DNA of 64,000 nucleotides, from positions 2,294,001 to 2,358,000 of the forward strand of contig NC_052480.1 in NCBI RefSeq assembly GCF_009730915.1. Reading direction: 5' to 3'. The translations under genes and the position numbers were made by a program. The stretch is from Dioscorea cayenensis subsp. rotundata (Eukaryota; Streptophyta; Magnoliopsida; Dioscoreales; Dioscoreaceae). Shown here piece after piece: positions 35,976-48,694 of the stretch. The notes under the pieces are model-generated. The model saw nothing but the letters and a program-made list of their open reading frames with translations. It searched no databases and was not told where the DNA came from. The stretch's first letter is position 1, and the number at the start of each line of letters is the position of its first letter.

Positions 35976-37927
35976 ATGTACCTGTCGGAGAAGCGCCGCC
36001 CGATCGAGACGATGCTTGGAGTCATCGCCAACGCCGCAATCCCTACCCAGCAGCCGATGATCATGGCGGACAGCAGCGGGGGTGAGGAGCACGAGATAAA
36101 AGCCCCGAAGAAGCGCGCTGAGACCTGGGTTCAAGAAGAAACCCGTAGCTTGATCGGTTTCCGCCGAGAAATGGATGGCCTTTTCAACACCTCCAAGTCG
36201 AACAAGCACCTCTGGGAGCAGATCTCGGCCAAGATGAGGGATAAGGGTTATGATAGGTCTGCGACGATGTGCACTGATAAATGGAGGAACTTGTTGAAGG
36301 AGTTCAAGAAGGCGAAGCATAGGGATAGAGGGAGCGGGTCTTCTAAGATGTCTTATTACAAGGAGCTTGATGAGTTGCTCAAGGAGAGGAGCAGGAATGG
36401 TAATTACAAGAGCCCGGCGAACTCTAAGGTTGATTCATACCTCCAGTTCTCAGATAAAGGTATATAGAAAAAAATTCTTCTTTTGATGTGTTTGATTTGA
36501 GAATTAATGCTGTATTTGAGGATTGGATACTTTAGTTTGATTAATTGTGTGTGATATGAGGAAATCTGGTTTCTAGGAACAGAGAAATTTCCTGAAATTG
36601 ATTAGAGGACATTGATTGTTAGTTTTTGCGAATATAGTTTTTGGTTTTATATGATGTTTTTAATTTGGCTTCAGTATTGAACTTGAAAGAGTTTCTTGTG
36701 AGTGTTCTTATTGGTTTCTACTTAAATCGGTGAGTGAAATTAGAATTTTGCAATCTTTTCCTTGTTAATCTAGCAATTGCTGTAGCAGTACTTTCTAAGT
36801 GAGTAAAAACTTGCTTATTGTTCAATTGTTATTGATTATAGATCTGTTTATAATCTATATAAATGTGTTGATTCATAATGTATTAGTTTAATTTCCATGA
36901 TGTTTTGTGTAGATGATTCCAGTTCTTATTCTAATTTCCTTCTCAATGTCTCATGTAATGCTTGTGTCCATATCCATTGTAGCGTAATGTTTTGTTGATA
37001 TTGTATATGTTACTTGTTAACTTTACTAAATTATTTTACTATATCTGAGTGGATCTAGGACTTGAAGATGCCGGTATTCCATTTGGACCTGTAGAAGGTA
37101 CTGTTTTATTATCCTTCTCTTTTTATCTAGTGTTGGAGAAGTGCTATTCGCATAATTGTATTTTACATTCTTATGTCCGCCGCAATTTTAATTTTGTTAT
37201 TGTATTCAATTGGAGACCTTATCAATCTCATTTTCTTAATGTGTTTCACTAGTTGGGATTCTTTATAATTTCTTTTGACAAGTTGTTGTGGAGGGGGGTA
37301 ATAAAAACTTACCATTAGAAACTTGCCTAATGCAAATTTTGCAAAATACTCGAACACTGTTTGGGAAAGAGTAATAGAGTGTGTTTTTCTTCTTTTCACA
37401 AAGTGTACTATAGTTCTTCCTAATTCTAGTGCACTGGTGAAAGATGAGACAACTTTTTAATGAAAAGGTTACCATTATAAATCTGCTTAATGCAAAGTCA
37501 TGCAAAATATTTGAAAACAGCTTGAGAAAGGGTAACAAAGTGTGTTTTCCTTCTTGTGCCAAATGAAACCAATTCAAATCCTTCCTAATTCTAGTGTGTT
37601 GGTGAAAGATGATAAAATTTCATCAGTCAATATATGTTTTTTGTTATGTTATATGTATTAGATTAATAAACAGCCCCGCATCAATTAATTTAGAAAATAT
37701 GGATTTGAATATATATATATATATATGCCTAGGTTTTTCATCTTGTTAGTTTAAGCTTTTAAGTTGAATCGAGCTCAAATAATATGTTTGATTTGTGTCT
37801 AGCATGGTATCTAAGTTTGGTTTGTTTGGTTTGATTGCAACATGGCTTTCTAAAATAAATTAGCATGTTCAAGGGGGTTGTATTAGAGTTTCTATAGTCC
37901 ACGTAGGTTAATTTGGAAAAGATGGAT

Positions 37928-37967
<40 letters not shown>

Positions 37968-40359
37968 ATACAAGTCTAGGTTGCTCAATACCCATTAGCT
38001 TAAGCTTTTGATTGAATTTGGTCAACATAATATGTTTGGTTTTCATCTAGAACTGCATATCTAAACTATGAAATTTAAATTCTTTTAGGAAAATATATGT
38101 ATACTGACAACATTTGGAATATATTTTAAATTTAATTATAGAACCAAGGATTAAAAGTGAATTTACCTTAAATTACTTATCTAGTCGTAGGTCATTTAGG
38201 TTATGTTTGGTGACCTAGTTGGAGTGAAAGTTCTATTCTAGTTTTTGTTCCCTTTCTATATTTGGCTACCTGCTAGCAAGTGGGAATGACCATTCTGGCT
38301 AGGATGCCAGTTCAACTTAGAACAGAAAGCAATATACTAGTGAGGGTTTGTTTTTGTTTATTTTTGGTTGGCATATAAATCATTGAAAATGACCTCCTAG
38401 AGCATAAATCCATCTGGAATATATAATTATGTGCATAACCAAAGGAAACCAAATATTTGGACCTGATGTGGCTCAAGTAAAGGGGTTTATAAGCCTTTCA
38501 AATAGCTTGATTCTTTTAAACTGTGTAATTATGCATATCCACCTATAAAACATGTTTATTTTTTCATTGTAACTTCACTCATCTAGGTGCATGTATACCA
38601 CTGCCAAATAGCTTCATTGTGTATTGATTACACCTGTAAGAAGTTGTTCCAAGGCAATACTTTTTTCCATAATAACCTGATATCTTTGCCAAACAAATAC
38701 TTTCACAAGAGTTACATAAATTTTATATCCATTTTATTTGTCCAGCACAAGACACAGAACTCATCTGCATGTAATATTTTTTTACCAAAAAATTGTTTCT
38801 TCCTTGGAATTTTATGGCATCAATATATGCACTCTTGGTAGTGTTGCAGTTCCATATCATGATTGTTTATTGCCTATACACGTCAGCTATCCATGTATTT
38901 TTTCTTAAGAAAGCTTTGTCTTTGGTTATCCAGCTACTGGTAGGTCCGAACTCAATTTGGAAAGACGTTTGGAGCATGACCCACATACTCTTGCCATAAC
39001 AGCATCTGATCCAGTTGCGGCCAATGGAGTTCCCCCATGGAACTGGAGAGACAACTCAGCTAATGGTAATACACCTGCAGATGGTAGGCTAACACATACT
39101 CATATTGTTTCTTGCTGTTTTCATCTGAAATCTTTTTATGGTACTGCCCTTTTTGGCTGGATCATCCCTTTACCTAAAGACTCACAATCACATTGAACAT
39201 ATGCATTTGTTGTTTACCAGTATATAATTATACCAGGTGCGAGTGAACAGCGCGATTATGTGTTGCTATGTTTTCATCGTGACAAGATTTTAACCATTTT
39301 TTCCAGGTGGAGATAACCAAGCTTCTTATGGTGGAAGAGTCATTTTAGTGAAGTGGGGAGAATATGCTCGAAAGATAGGTATTGATGGCACTGCAGACGC
39401 CATTAAGGAGGCCATCAAATCGGCTTTTGGATTAAGAACAAGAAGGGCATTTTGGCTAGAGGATGAAGATGAGGTTGTTCGCAGCCTTGACAGGGACATG
39501 CCATTGGGAACTTACACTCTCCATCTTGATGAAGGTAAGATGATATCCACAAAGTCTCCCTTCACATATTAGCTGTCAACTTTCTGCAATTCCAACCTTT
39601 GGTTCCTAATTTCATCAGTTTCCTGCGCACAATTCAATGTAGCCGAGGTGTTGACTAGCATTTGTCACTGATGATTTGTGCGTGACAACATGGTCTTAGT
39701 GGTAGCAATACTTAGCAAGAATTGTTATGTTCAGACTCAATTTTTTGTAGGCATTGAACAGTTAATTATATAAATGGAGTTAATTGTTTTACTTCCGATA
39801 ACACTTCGGAAACCTGCGTGAAGCACTATAATTATGAATTATTTGGTTCTGTATCTTCAGATTCTTTAAATGTTTCAACATTTACTTTCTTGTTAATGCA
39901 TATTAGCGGGATGAAGATCTTTGACAGTTGTTTTTCGTCTGTAAAACAAATAACCAGTTGAACTGTATTTCTTTTAAATGCAATGCGTCTCTCAAGCGTA
40001 AAATTTGGTATTATGCAGCTATGATGTTACCCCGACGATCACTCCATCTTGTGTTGATGTTCCTTTTGATGTGTGTGTTTTCAGTCTGATGATTTAATTT
40101 GTGGGCTGTTTCTCATCGACACTTTATGTTGGTAATTCTCGAATTTTCAGGGGTAACAATTAAAGTATGTGTCTATGATGATACCGACCGCATACCAGTA
40201 CGAACCGAAGACAAGACACTCTATACTGAAGAAGACTTCCGTGATTTTCTCTCTCGGCGCTGCTGGGCTGGCCTCAGGGAGTTGAGCGGATTTAGAACCG
40301 TGGACATTTTTGATGACCTTCGCTCCGATTGCATATATCAAGGCGTAAGATCGGATTAA
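35976..40359 (+). CDS. GT-1: trihelix transcription factor, GT-1 type
   Basis: GT-1 factors bind GT elements in light-responsive promoters. Five exons fit in phase: 35976-36459, 37059-37097, 38934-39083, 39307-39534 and 40151-40359, for 369 residues. The third exon has a second possible donor at 39066, which would drop six residues. The start MYLSEKRRP resembles the conserved GT-1 N-terminus. The trihelix domain spans about 46-115 with the three tryptophans W51, W80 and W103 ([44 protein letters not shown]). The C-terminal half has the family's second conserved region ([50 protein letters not shown]). It should act in the nucleus. Introns 1-4 are AT-rich, and intron 2 carries a TRIM-like fossil. 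The gene is intact and convergent with MAD2. Confidence 0.94.
37650..38055 (+). mobile_element. TRIM-like LTR fossil in a trihelix-gene intron
   Basis: Two related blocks begin near 37655 and near 37877, each with 'aatttggaaaa(t/g)atggatttgaat', a (TA)n tract, 'gtttaagctttt(a/g)' and 'ataatatgttt(g)'. Between them are a primer-binding-like atggtatctaag at 37804 and a purine stretch, tcaaggggg, just before the second block. The arrangement and sequence match the fossil at 20555-20920. It is non-coding, sense-oriented and degraded. Confidence 0.55.
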
Positions 40360-40801
40360 CTGGTCTCGCTCTGCAAATCTAACTGTCTTTTGTGCCAGAT
40401 GATTATCATATCATTCTGTAACTTATTGTGTATGCTCATAACCATTTTAAACATAGGAGCCTTTCTTAGCTAATGGTTGAGCAATACAAATGAATTTATC
40501 AAAAATTATCAAGTTTTTTGTTAAATGAAATTATCTGGACTCGATTCAATCCAAAAGCTCAAACTGATATGAAGGGAGATCTTTGTTTATCTATTCGAAT
40601 TTATGTTTATTAAATTAGTTATTTCAATGATAATCATGTGAAAGTGAAAGAAAAAGAAGAAATCAGACTTGATTCAGATAGCTCTGAAATGATCACATTT
40701 CAAATTCACAGAAGAGGCATGTACCAAAACACAATTAGATCAAATCCTAAGATCAAACTACATCAATCATTCCTTTGTCAAAATAACAAACAAAAAATCA
40801 A
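40360..40801. other. 3' flanks of the convergent trihelix and MAD2 genes
   Basis: About 440 bases separate two stop codons facing each other. The stretch is AT-rich and should contain both 3'UTRs and polyadenylation signals. Nothing else was seen. Confidence 0.7.
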
Positions 40802-42075
40802 TCATTCCTGATCATCCCAATCATCATTCTTGTATGAAACCAGTGTGTCCACTTTATGTATCTGCAACAATAACAGAAAAACTTAGCTAAAATCAATCAG
40901 ATAATTTCTTAATTAAGTCAACAAAACTAGAAATATATTCCACATTATTTCTACCTTGGTATCAAAAGAATGAAGTTTCACCATCTGTGGATTCTTGATC
41001 AATTTTGCATCACTTTCAATCCAAGTGAATGGCACAGCAACATCCTTATCAGTGTAAGCCAACACATCAAACACACCTAAAGAACCAAAACTCAATTCTA
41101 TCAACAATAAAAATCAATTAAAAGAAGAAGAAAACAGTAAAACAAAGATGATTTGTTTTCTCTCATATCAGATTCATCAAGAAAATTCAACCAAACAAAC
41201 AACAAAAACCAGTAAAACAAAGATTAATATGTTTCCTTACATGGTTCATCAAGACAAGGCAAGTAAGTGATCGAAGAAGCAATTTGTCGCATAATCGCTT
41301 GAATCTCTCTCATAATTTCCTTATCACTCTTCTCCCTTGCAACTCTGAAAATAATTTTCACATTACCAATCCATATTTTTATCAAAAAAAATTAATAAAA
41401 AAAACAACAACAACATTTACTCACCCCTTCTCCACAACTTCACCATCAGTCTCAATGTTGAAGTTCCATCTCTCCAAAACCTCTGATGAGGCCTTGCTCA
41501 TTATCACAAGCACAACCCTTTGCAACTTCCCTGCCTCCAACCATTCTTCCCATAATCCAAACAAGTAAAACAATCAAACAAAAGCATCAATACAATTCAC
41601 AAGAACATGTCAAGCAGAGTTTTTTTTTAAAAAAAAAAATTATAAATTTTTTTACCAGAGAGTTGAGAAGTGAGACTTGAGATGAAGGACTTCACACCCT
41701 CATCCTGTGACAAAAGCATTGGCAGCCCATACTTCTTCACCTTTGCAAAACTCTCTTCCGGGTAAACTCCACGGTTATATAGAATACTGTAATTGTATTC
41801 AAGTTTTGCACTTTAGATTGAATTCCAACAAACCAAGAAGATCAAGAAAGCAAGAGATTTGCAAAGAGTATGTTACTTACCTATTAGCAGCATAACCTGT
41901 GATGAATGTTATGAAAACAAAGAAGATATAATGTTAGGACTTTGGAGTGAAGCATTGATGGTTGGAAGAGATATGGAGATGAAAAAGAAGAGGAAGAGAT
42001 ACCGAAAAACTCGCTAACAATGGCAGCGGAGCCTCTCAAGGTGATGATGTCCTTTGTGGCGGTTCTTGAGGCCAT
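40802..42075 (-). CDS. MAD2: mitotic spindle checkpoint protein MAD2
   Basis: MAD2 is a HORMA-domain protein that binds CDC20 and restrains the anaphase-promoting complex until kinetochores are attached. Seven exons on the minus strand join in phase: 42075-42003, 41896-41881, 41786-41656, 41545-41425, 41344-41241, 41076-40955 and 40861-40802, for 208 residues, the usual length. Landmarks are MASRTATKDIITLRGSAAIV, the join FFGYAANSILYNRGVYPEESF, YGLPMLLSQDEGVKSFI, LERWNFNIETDGEVVEKG, IMRQIASSITYLPCLDEPC, and the C-terminal 'safety-belt' region VPFTWIESDAKLIKNPQMVK, ending SYKNDDWDDQE. The second exon is only 16 bases but is required to restore the conserved YAANS. The gene is complete and looks functional. 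Confidence 0.96.
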
Positions 42076-42908
42076 CTCTGGTTTAGTGTTCTTCTCTTCT
42101 TGGTGTATCTTTGGGAAAGAGAAAGGAGATGGAGATTGAGAATATAGAGAGAAGAAAGGAAGGGGAAAGTTTGGGTATCAGTGGGACTCCAACGGTCAAA
42201 TGTTTTCTTTTTAAATTTTTAACGGTCAATTATTTATATATATGTCCCTGTTTATGTTATTTTAGCAATGTAGGTCCACCAACTTTTCTTTATTATTTTT
42301 TGGTCATTATATTTTGAATTTTTTTAAAAAAACTTTTCTTTGTGGGTTAAGGAAAAGTAAATGAGTAAATAGTAGAAATGATTTACCAATGTCAAAAAAG
42401 GTATTTGTTATTTTGTTTCTTTCTTTATTTAAAGGACGAACCTTTGTTCACAATTTTTTATAAAAAAAAATTAAATTATTTGAATTTTCTTTTTCTTTTT
42501 TTTTCGTAATTTTACTAAAGCTATTTTGATATAAAGTAAATGGGGATGATTTTCTTTTATAAAAGTTTTAATTGCTTTTTATGTTTTCAATTTTTTATAA
42601 GAAATTCTAAATTTGAACCAAAAATTAAATTGAGAATTTGTGATACAATTAAAGGCCTTAATTAACTGATTTTCTTTTAATTACACAAAAAAAAATCCAT
42701 TCCAATGAAATATAAATATAAAAATAGGCGTAAATGTTCTTAGTAAGGCAACAAGAACAAGCTGCTTTATTCCACAACATTATCAAGATAAAAAACTCCA
42801 AGGCTTTAAATTTTCTTCAGCAGCAAAACAAGATGCAACAATTTGCCAAAAACATATCAAAAAAATCAGTCTCAATCATCAGAAATCCAAAGAATGCCGA
42901 GCATTGTT
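42076..42908. other. spacer upstream of MAD2
   Basis: The first 120 bases are the purine-rich leader and promoter of MAD2 on the other strand; the rest is AT-rich. The part near 42909 is the 3'UTR side of the B12D gene. No other gene was seen. Confidence 0.6.
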
Positions 42909-44862
42909 TCAATTCGGCTTTGAGAAGAAATCATTGACAGTCGGCATGATCTCGGGTGACTTGTTGCGGAGAAATTTTCGCAGACCATGTTGAGCATATT
43001 TCTCTCCCTCTTCGAAGTTCTCAAGAATTCCGGCAGCTCTGTTTTCTTTGGTCACCCTGCAAATCGATTACAAATCATCGGCAATTAGTTACCGTTATAG
43101 GATTTACAAGTTTTCGAATAAAAACACTAACATTGATTCAATATGCATGGTTCATTTCATTCATAACAATGTCAACAGCTAAAAAAATTCTGCGTTCGAA
43201 AATTATGTAATTTGATTAGCACTGAATTAAAAGAGGTTTCGCCGAATTATAAGGCAACAAGACATGCAAGCACCAGGACAGTTATTCTTATTGTAAATCA
43301 ACAAAAAGCATTGCTAAAGTGCACAAGGAATAAGCATCATTGTTTAAAGAAACACAAAGGTTCTTGCTTTTCTGAACTAGTAGCTGAGGAAGGCCTTAAA
43401 CTAGTTAATTAAAGACAACTCAACCACTCAAATATACAATTTTATTCCCACCATTGTTATAAAGATGAAGTTAGGTGAAGATAGAGATTAGTGATGAGAT
43501 GATACCTCACTTCAGGGTTGGTGGAGATGTTCCTAATCAGTTGCATGCCACATATACCAACAGCAGTACCAACAGCTAAGAAGAGTGGATACACCTGAAA
43601 CACAAACAAACAATCACAGTATGAGAACTCAGGTTCCACAAAAAGAGTCCAATGTTTCAATCCTTAATTGCTGCATGAAGAGGGAGGGCTAACAGCCATG
43701 AAAAAGTAATTGAGTTAATGGCAAAAATACATAGGATGAGTTCAGTCAGTATGAGGATACAGAATGATGTAAAACTTTGTATATTCTCTTGGTGGATCTC
43801 TTCAACTCAGATTGGTAGATGATCCTTGTCTTGTTGTCTTACTTTATTCACAATAAACAGAGCATTTAATTAAGGGAAAAAAAAACTAAAAAATAAAAAT
43901 AAAATCATGCTGGAGTGGTTCCCACACAAAAGTCACAGAGACAGACCTACTAGTTTGGTTTTCTGGTCCTTGTCATTGATCTCATATATCACAGGCAATA
44001 AAAGAAGTACATAATGATTTCTCAAACCATAACATAAAACCCAAGCATAAAACATCAATTTTGAGAAAGAAAAAGTCACAATCTAATTAGAAACCACCAA
44101 CTAATGCACACATCATCACAAAATCATGAAAATAAAAATAATAATTAATTAATTAATAATCCTGTGCACAATGTCAAATACACACACAGAGAACAAGCAA
44201 AACATCCAAATCACTCAAAATGCCATCTTCAAACAATTAAAGAATTCAAACCCCTCTTTAATTCATAAATATATCTTAGTATCTACAAACAATAAAATAA
44301 ATAAAGATCCATCAGGGAATCCAACAATTCCGACGAACCAATCCTAATCCAGCTATGAGTAGAACTTTTCTACTCACAGCTTTTATAGACCTGTGTCCAC
44401 TTGTCAGTGATTTTCGTCTACAGAGCTGCTTTATCTTTTCACTGGTTTTTCCATACTTATACTTTTAGGTGTTTTTGTGCCTCACTTCTGGTGAGAGCCT
44501 ATGCTCTTCATAGTTTATTTGTATCTGTACTAGTTTATACTGATTTTTTTCAATAAATTTATGGTTTATCCACTTTTATCAAAACAAAAAAATAAATAAA
44601 TAAAAGATCCATGCTTTACCATGCACAAATGTACAAACAAATAAACACGTAAAATCACTAGAAATTCATACCCAAATAAACAGATCTCAAGTAGAAACAT
44701 TAAAAAGCCCTAGCAAATCAATACCTAGATCAATTCATTCACCAACGAACAAGTAATACAAATTAACCACAACAATATCATGTCAAATGAACAATGATGA
44801 GAAAAGATAGAGATGTAATAAACCTCAGGCCTCAACCATCGGCTAAGAGTGGTGGAAGACAT
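42909..44862 (-). CDS. B12D/MLRQ-type small mitochondrial membrane protein
   Basis: B12D proteins share the NADH-ubiquinone reductase MLRQ-subunit domain and are found in mitochondria. Three exons join in phase on the minus strand: 44862-44824, 43594-43506 and 43056-42909, for 91 residues. The protein starts MSSTTLSRWLRPEVYPLF and has one membrane segment (about residues 15-33, YPLFLAVGTAVGICGMQLI), then RNISTNPEVRVTKENRAAG and a soluble tail ending NDFFSKPN. Length and motifs fit the family. The large second-from-start intron holds a LINE 3'-end insertion at 44313-44602. A telo-box-like AAACCCTAAA lies in the leader at 44884-44893. Confidence 0.93.
44313..44602 (+). mobile_element. LINE 3'-end insertion in a B12D intron
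   Basis: About 290 bp end in atggtttatccacttttatc plus an A-rich tail, as in the LINE at 13824-15650. It is flanked by AAAGATCCAT direct repeats (44303-44312 and 44603-44612). It lies antisense to the host gene and has no coding part. Confidence 0.7.
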
Positions 44863-45180
44863 TGGAGCCGCCTGGAGAAATCGAAACCCTAAAGAGAAAG
44901 AGAAAATTAAAGAAACAAAGCAAAGACCCGGAAAAGCGCATGCAGAAGAAGGTGTAGTAGTTATAGTAAGAAGTACCATTTGGAGCCGACACGGAAACTT
45001 TGGTCTAATAGCACGGCGCACATTTTTCACACCACTTTTATGTTTTTAATTTTTAATTTTTTAAAATTTATTCCATGTTATTATTTTAAATAATTGATTT
45101 TTTTTTCATTTAAACTATCGGTTTTTCTGTAGAAACAAAAGGAAGTGATAATCCTCTTATAATATATATATATATATATA

Positions 45181-45413
45181 GAGGACCAATCCGCTATGGA
45201 CGTCAATAATTAAAAAAAAATTATGGATATCCATTATCAGCCGTTAGATTTTCGATCCAACGGCTAACATTGATAAATAATGTTACCACAACAACATGTA
45301 TAATAAATAATGTTTGGAACAGTTCATCAATGTTAGTAGTTGGATCACAATCCAATAGCTGATAATTTGATATTCATAAAATTTTCTTTATCTATAGTAC
45401 ATTCATTTAGATG
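45181..45413. mobile_element. palindromic MITE inside a (TA)n microsatellite, second family
   Basis: The left arm (ggatatccattatcagccgt, then gatccaacggctaacattgat) is repeated inverted in the right arm (atcaatgttagtagttggatc, then aatagctgataatttgat), giving a long imperfect hairpin. It lies exactly between (TA)n at 45160-45180 and (TA)n at 45414-45432. No coding capacity. Confidence 0.65.
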
Positions 45414-47755
45414 ATATATATATATATATATTTATGTAGATATTAATTTAAACTCAAAACTATCGACTTGAAATAACCTAAATTTTTATTTATTAAATTA
45501 ATCTCAATAAATAATTGAATATTAACTACTTTTGAAGAAAAAGTGCTATTTTATTTCTTTCACATTTCAAATATTGAGAGTTCAATCACATGACATTATC
45601 ATAAATTTTAGAGAAAGTAAATAGCTATGTGATTATGTCAGTTGAATATATTGCTCATGTCCCTCCTACTAGTCAATTGGAGTTGTTCCTTGTTGTTTTA
45701 ATGCAGCTTATTCAAAAATATATTTGAGGTGTTATAAGCACAATTTTTACGCATGTGAGAGTATTCATTTTCTTTTTTAATAAAAATAAATAAAAATATA
45801 TCAAAGCAAAATCATTCTTTTGATTTAATTAATAAAAATATAGTTAAATCAATCAATACTTTTTTATTATTTAATTTCTTGTTTTTTTAATTGAATATTA
45901 AAATTTCTGAAATTTTGAAATTTGTAAAAAATTTGGTCAAATTATTAGGGCCGACCAAATGCCCACATCCCTATTTACTCCTTACATTGTATTTATATTC
46001 ATAATAATATTATGAAATATTAAATTTGATTGGAGAGAATATTCCATGGAATATCCTATTCAAAGACACCCGCATGCATGCCATGACCATGCTTAGCTTT
46101 GCAAAGTAAACGCATATATATATATATATATAAAGTTTTTGAATTCCGACATCTTTTGGATCATGGCATATACCAAGAATATTTATTTTTTGTTTGAAAT
46201 GCTAAGTTATGGAGTGCATCATCAAACAGGCTTTGAACTTCTTTATTCTAGAACTTAAATTTGCCACCTAATTTCCCAATGGGCCCATGGTTACTGTTTC
46301 TTTTGGTTTCCCAAATTATTTTTATATATATATATATATATATTATGGATTTTTAAATTTTTATCCAATATAGAGGCGCTCAAATGCCATATTTTTGGCA
46401 AAAAAAAAAAAAACTAAAATAAATAAATATAAAAATTTGCTTTATGAGTTAATATAATTAATCATAAGGCATATGTGATGTTATGAGGGTGTAAAGCAAA
46501 TTCATGGTTAATATTTGTATGAAATCTTGGTAATAAAGAGTTGTATATAACATTAATGTCTCAAGTATTTTTATATGAGTATTTGTTTAGGAGTTATTTG
46601 GAGTTTTATATTTAAAAATTTCATGTGTTCATTTATTAAGGAAAAAAAAGTGACATTTGACTTTTGTTTTGTTTTATTTTTTATTTTTGTACATCAGATA
46701 AGTCATCCATCTCAACTAATATTGTAAAAAAAAATCTTAAAATTTTTATTTATTTATTATAAATTTTTAGTATTTTTTAAATATTTAAACCAACAAAAAA
46801 ATAACAACATTTATAATTTTTCCCCAATTAAAAAATAGAGACATAACTTTCAAACCACATCAAAATAAACATTTATGTCACCTTTTATTTTATTTTTTTA
46901 AGCTCGACAAAACTACTTCAGACTATTCTTTAACACATTTAAGATAAATACATAGTATAAAATAACGTAATCATCATATGTATCTTGAAAATAATATATA
47001 TATACATACATTTAACAAATTTAATGGAGTGAATTTAAACACAACACCTCCAAAGGTTGAAGTCTTGAATCCATCTCGTATTTTAATAAAATAAAATAAA
47101 TAAAATATCGGATCATGTCTTTGTTCTCACCACAAGTAAAAAAAAAAAAAACTTTATTCTTTTCAAATGGTTTTTTTATGTTTGTTTTTTAATTTGGGTT
47201 TATTTATTTGTTTTGTTGCAAACAAGTTGATAGGTGCAGAGTATAAAATCTCTAGAAAACGTTGAAACGGATAAGATTTTTCATGGCATCCACAATTTTT
47301 TTTTCCTCTCATTTGATATAAAAAAAAGCAACAAATTCTCACCATACCTTTTATTCATGTTCCATTGACATTATTTTTAAACCATAAAACTATTTTCAAA
47401 CCATATATTATATATTTTTTTCTGCTCTTTATTTATTTATTTATTTTTTAAATATGGATAGATTAGCAACCCTCATTATTGAAGGGAATAAATATTATAT
47501 ATATTTGAGAGATGGTTTAGTCTTCAAATAATATAAATATTTTTAAATAAATTTAAAGTTAAAAATAAATAATTAGTTTTTAATTAGACGACAAACTTGG
47601 GGCGCAAGACAGTCCAAAGAAGCATCTAGAGAAGTCCGCCCCTTGGAAATAAAAACCCACAGTTCTATATCCGTAATTATTCTCAAAACCCAGTGGCATT
47701 TTCTCTATGGTCTCCTCTTTCAACGGCAATGCTTTACCGATTCCCGGGGCCCACC

Positions 47756-47786
47756 ATCACGTGACTAACCACGTGATGCCACGTCA
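47756..47786. promoter_or_regulatory. double G-box palindrome plus ACGT element
   Basis: ATCACGTG and CACGTGAT form a perfect inverted repeat around a 6-base spacer, followed two bases later by CCACGTCA. CACGTG is the core of G-box/ABRE sites bound by plant bZIP and bHLH factors. It lies about 1.4 kb before the GAPDH start, in a GC-richer island. Confidence 0.5.
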
Positions 47787-47931
47787 TCCCCGACCCCCCA
47801 AACGACCCGTGCCGATGCTCACGTTGTCGTGGCGCTCCCACGCCCCTTCTAACTGATCCAGCCCAACACCTAACCAACTACGGTAAAATGTACCGCTGGA
47901 ACTCTTCATCCCTACTGAATGGCTCGAGTTA

Positions 47932-48360
47932 GGACCGGGAAGTGGTCTGATTTCCTCGTTTCTGGGGTTCAGAGGACTTTCTTTTCATAGAAAGTGGGGA
48001 AAGTGAGGAGAAGTGTTCTGACTTCTTCCACTTCTGGTGTTCATATGCTGAAGTGAGAGAAGTGTCACTTCCCCTACTTTTAACTGAAGTAGATTTTAAA
48101 TTAAAGCCACTTCAGTATTTTTTCACTGAAGTGGAGAAAAGTGAGTCAATCTATAAAAACTAGTTTTTTTTTTCATTTTTAAAGTTTTTTTTTGAACTCA
48201 TAGAACTTCATCCAACACCTAAATCCTTCGATTCTAATATCATTTTTTCTGACAAATGAACATAGAAATCCTGAAAGTGATATCACTTCCCCCCACTTCA
48301 GGGAGTGACACTTCCCTCACTTCCTGATTTCTCCTCACTTGCAGTGAAATGAACGCCCCT
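47932..48360. mobile_element. Tourist-like MITE, copy 2
   Basis: The copy begins after TTA and ends in AAATGAACGCCCCT, the reverse complement of the copy 1 opening (GGGGGCATTCATTT, with small differences). It shares gagtcaatctataaaaact and multiple agtgg/cacttcc motifs with copy 1. Confidence 0.65.
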
Positions 48361-48694
48361 CATTTGTGCTGAATTGAGGAAAATGTCTTTGTGGAGGAAA
48401 ATGCACTTCCGTCACTTCCGATTAAAGTGAATTTTAAACTAAACTTACTTCAACGATTTTTTTACTAGACTGGGGAAGTGAGTAAATCTATAAAAACTTA
48501 TTTTCTTTCACTTACAATTTTTTTTTTGAATTCATAAAACTTCATATAACACTCAAATTTTTCGGTTTTATTATTCTCAATTTATGATAAATGAACACAA
48601 AAAGTACTGGAAAGTAATATCACTTCTCTCACTTTAAAAAATGACAATTTCCTCATTTCCCACTCCATATCACTTTCTCGGAAAAAGAACGCTC
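48361..48694. mobile_element. Tourist-like MITE, copy 3
   Basis: It follows copy 2 directly, in the same orientation, with the shared gtgagtaaatctataaaaac and aacttcatataacactcaaa segments. It ends in AAAGAACGCTC next to TTA. Its 5' end is missing or fused to copy 2. Confidence 0.6.
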
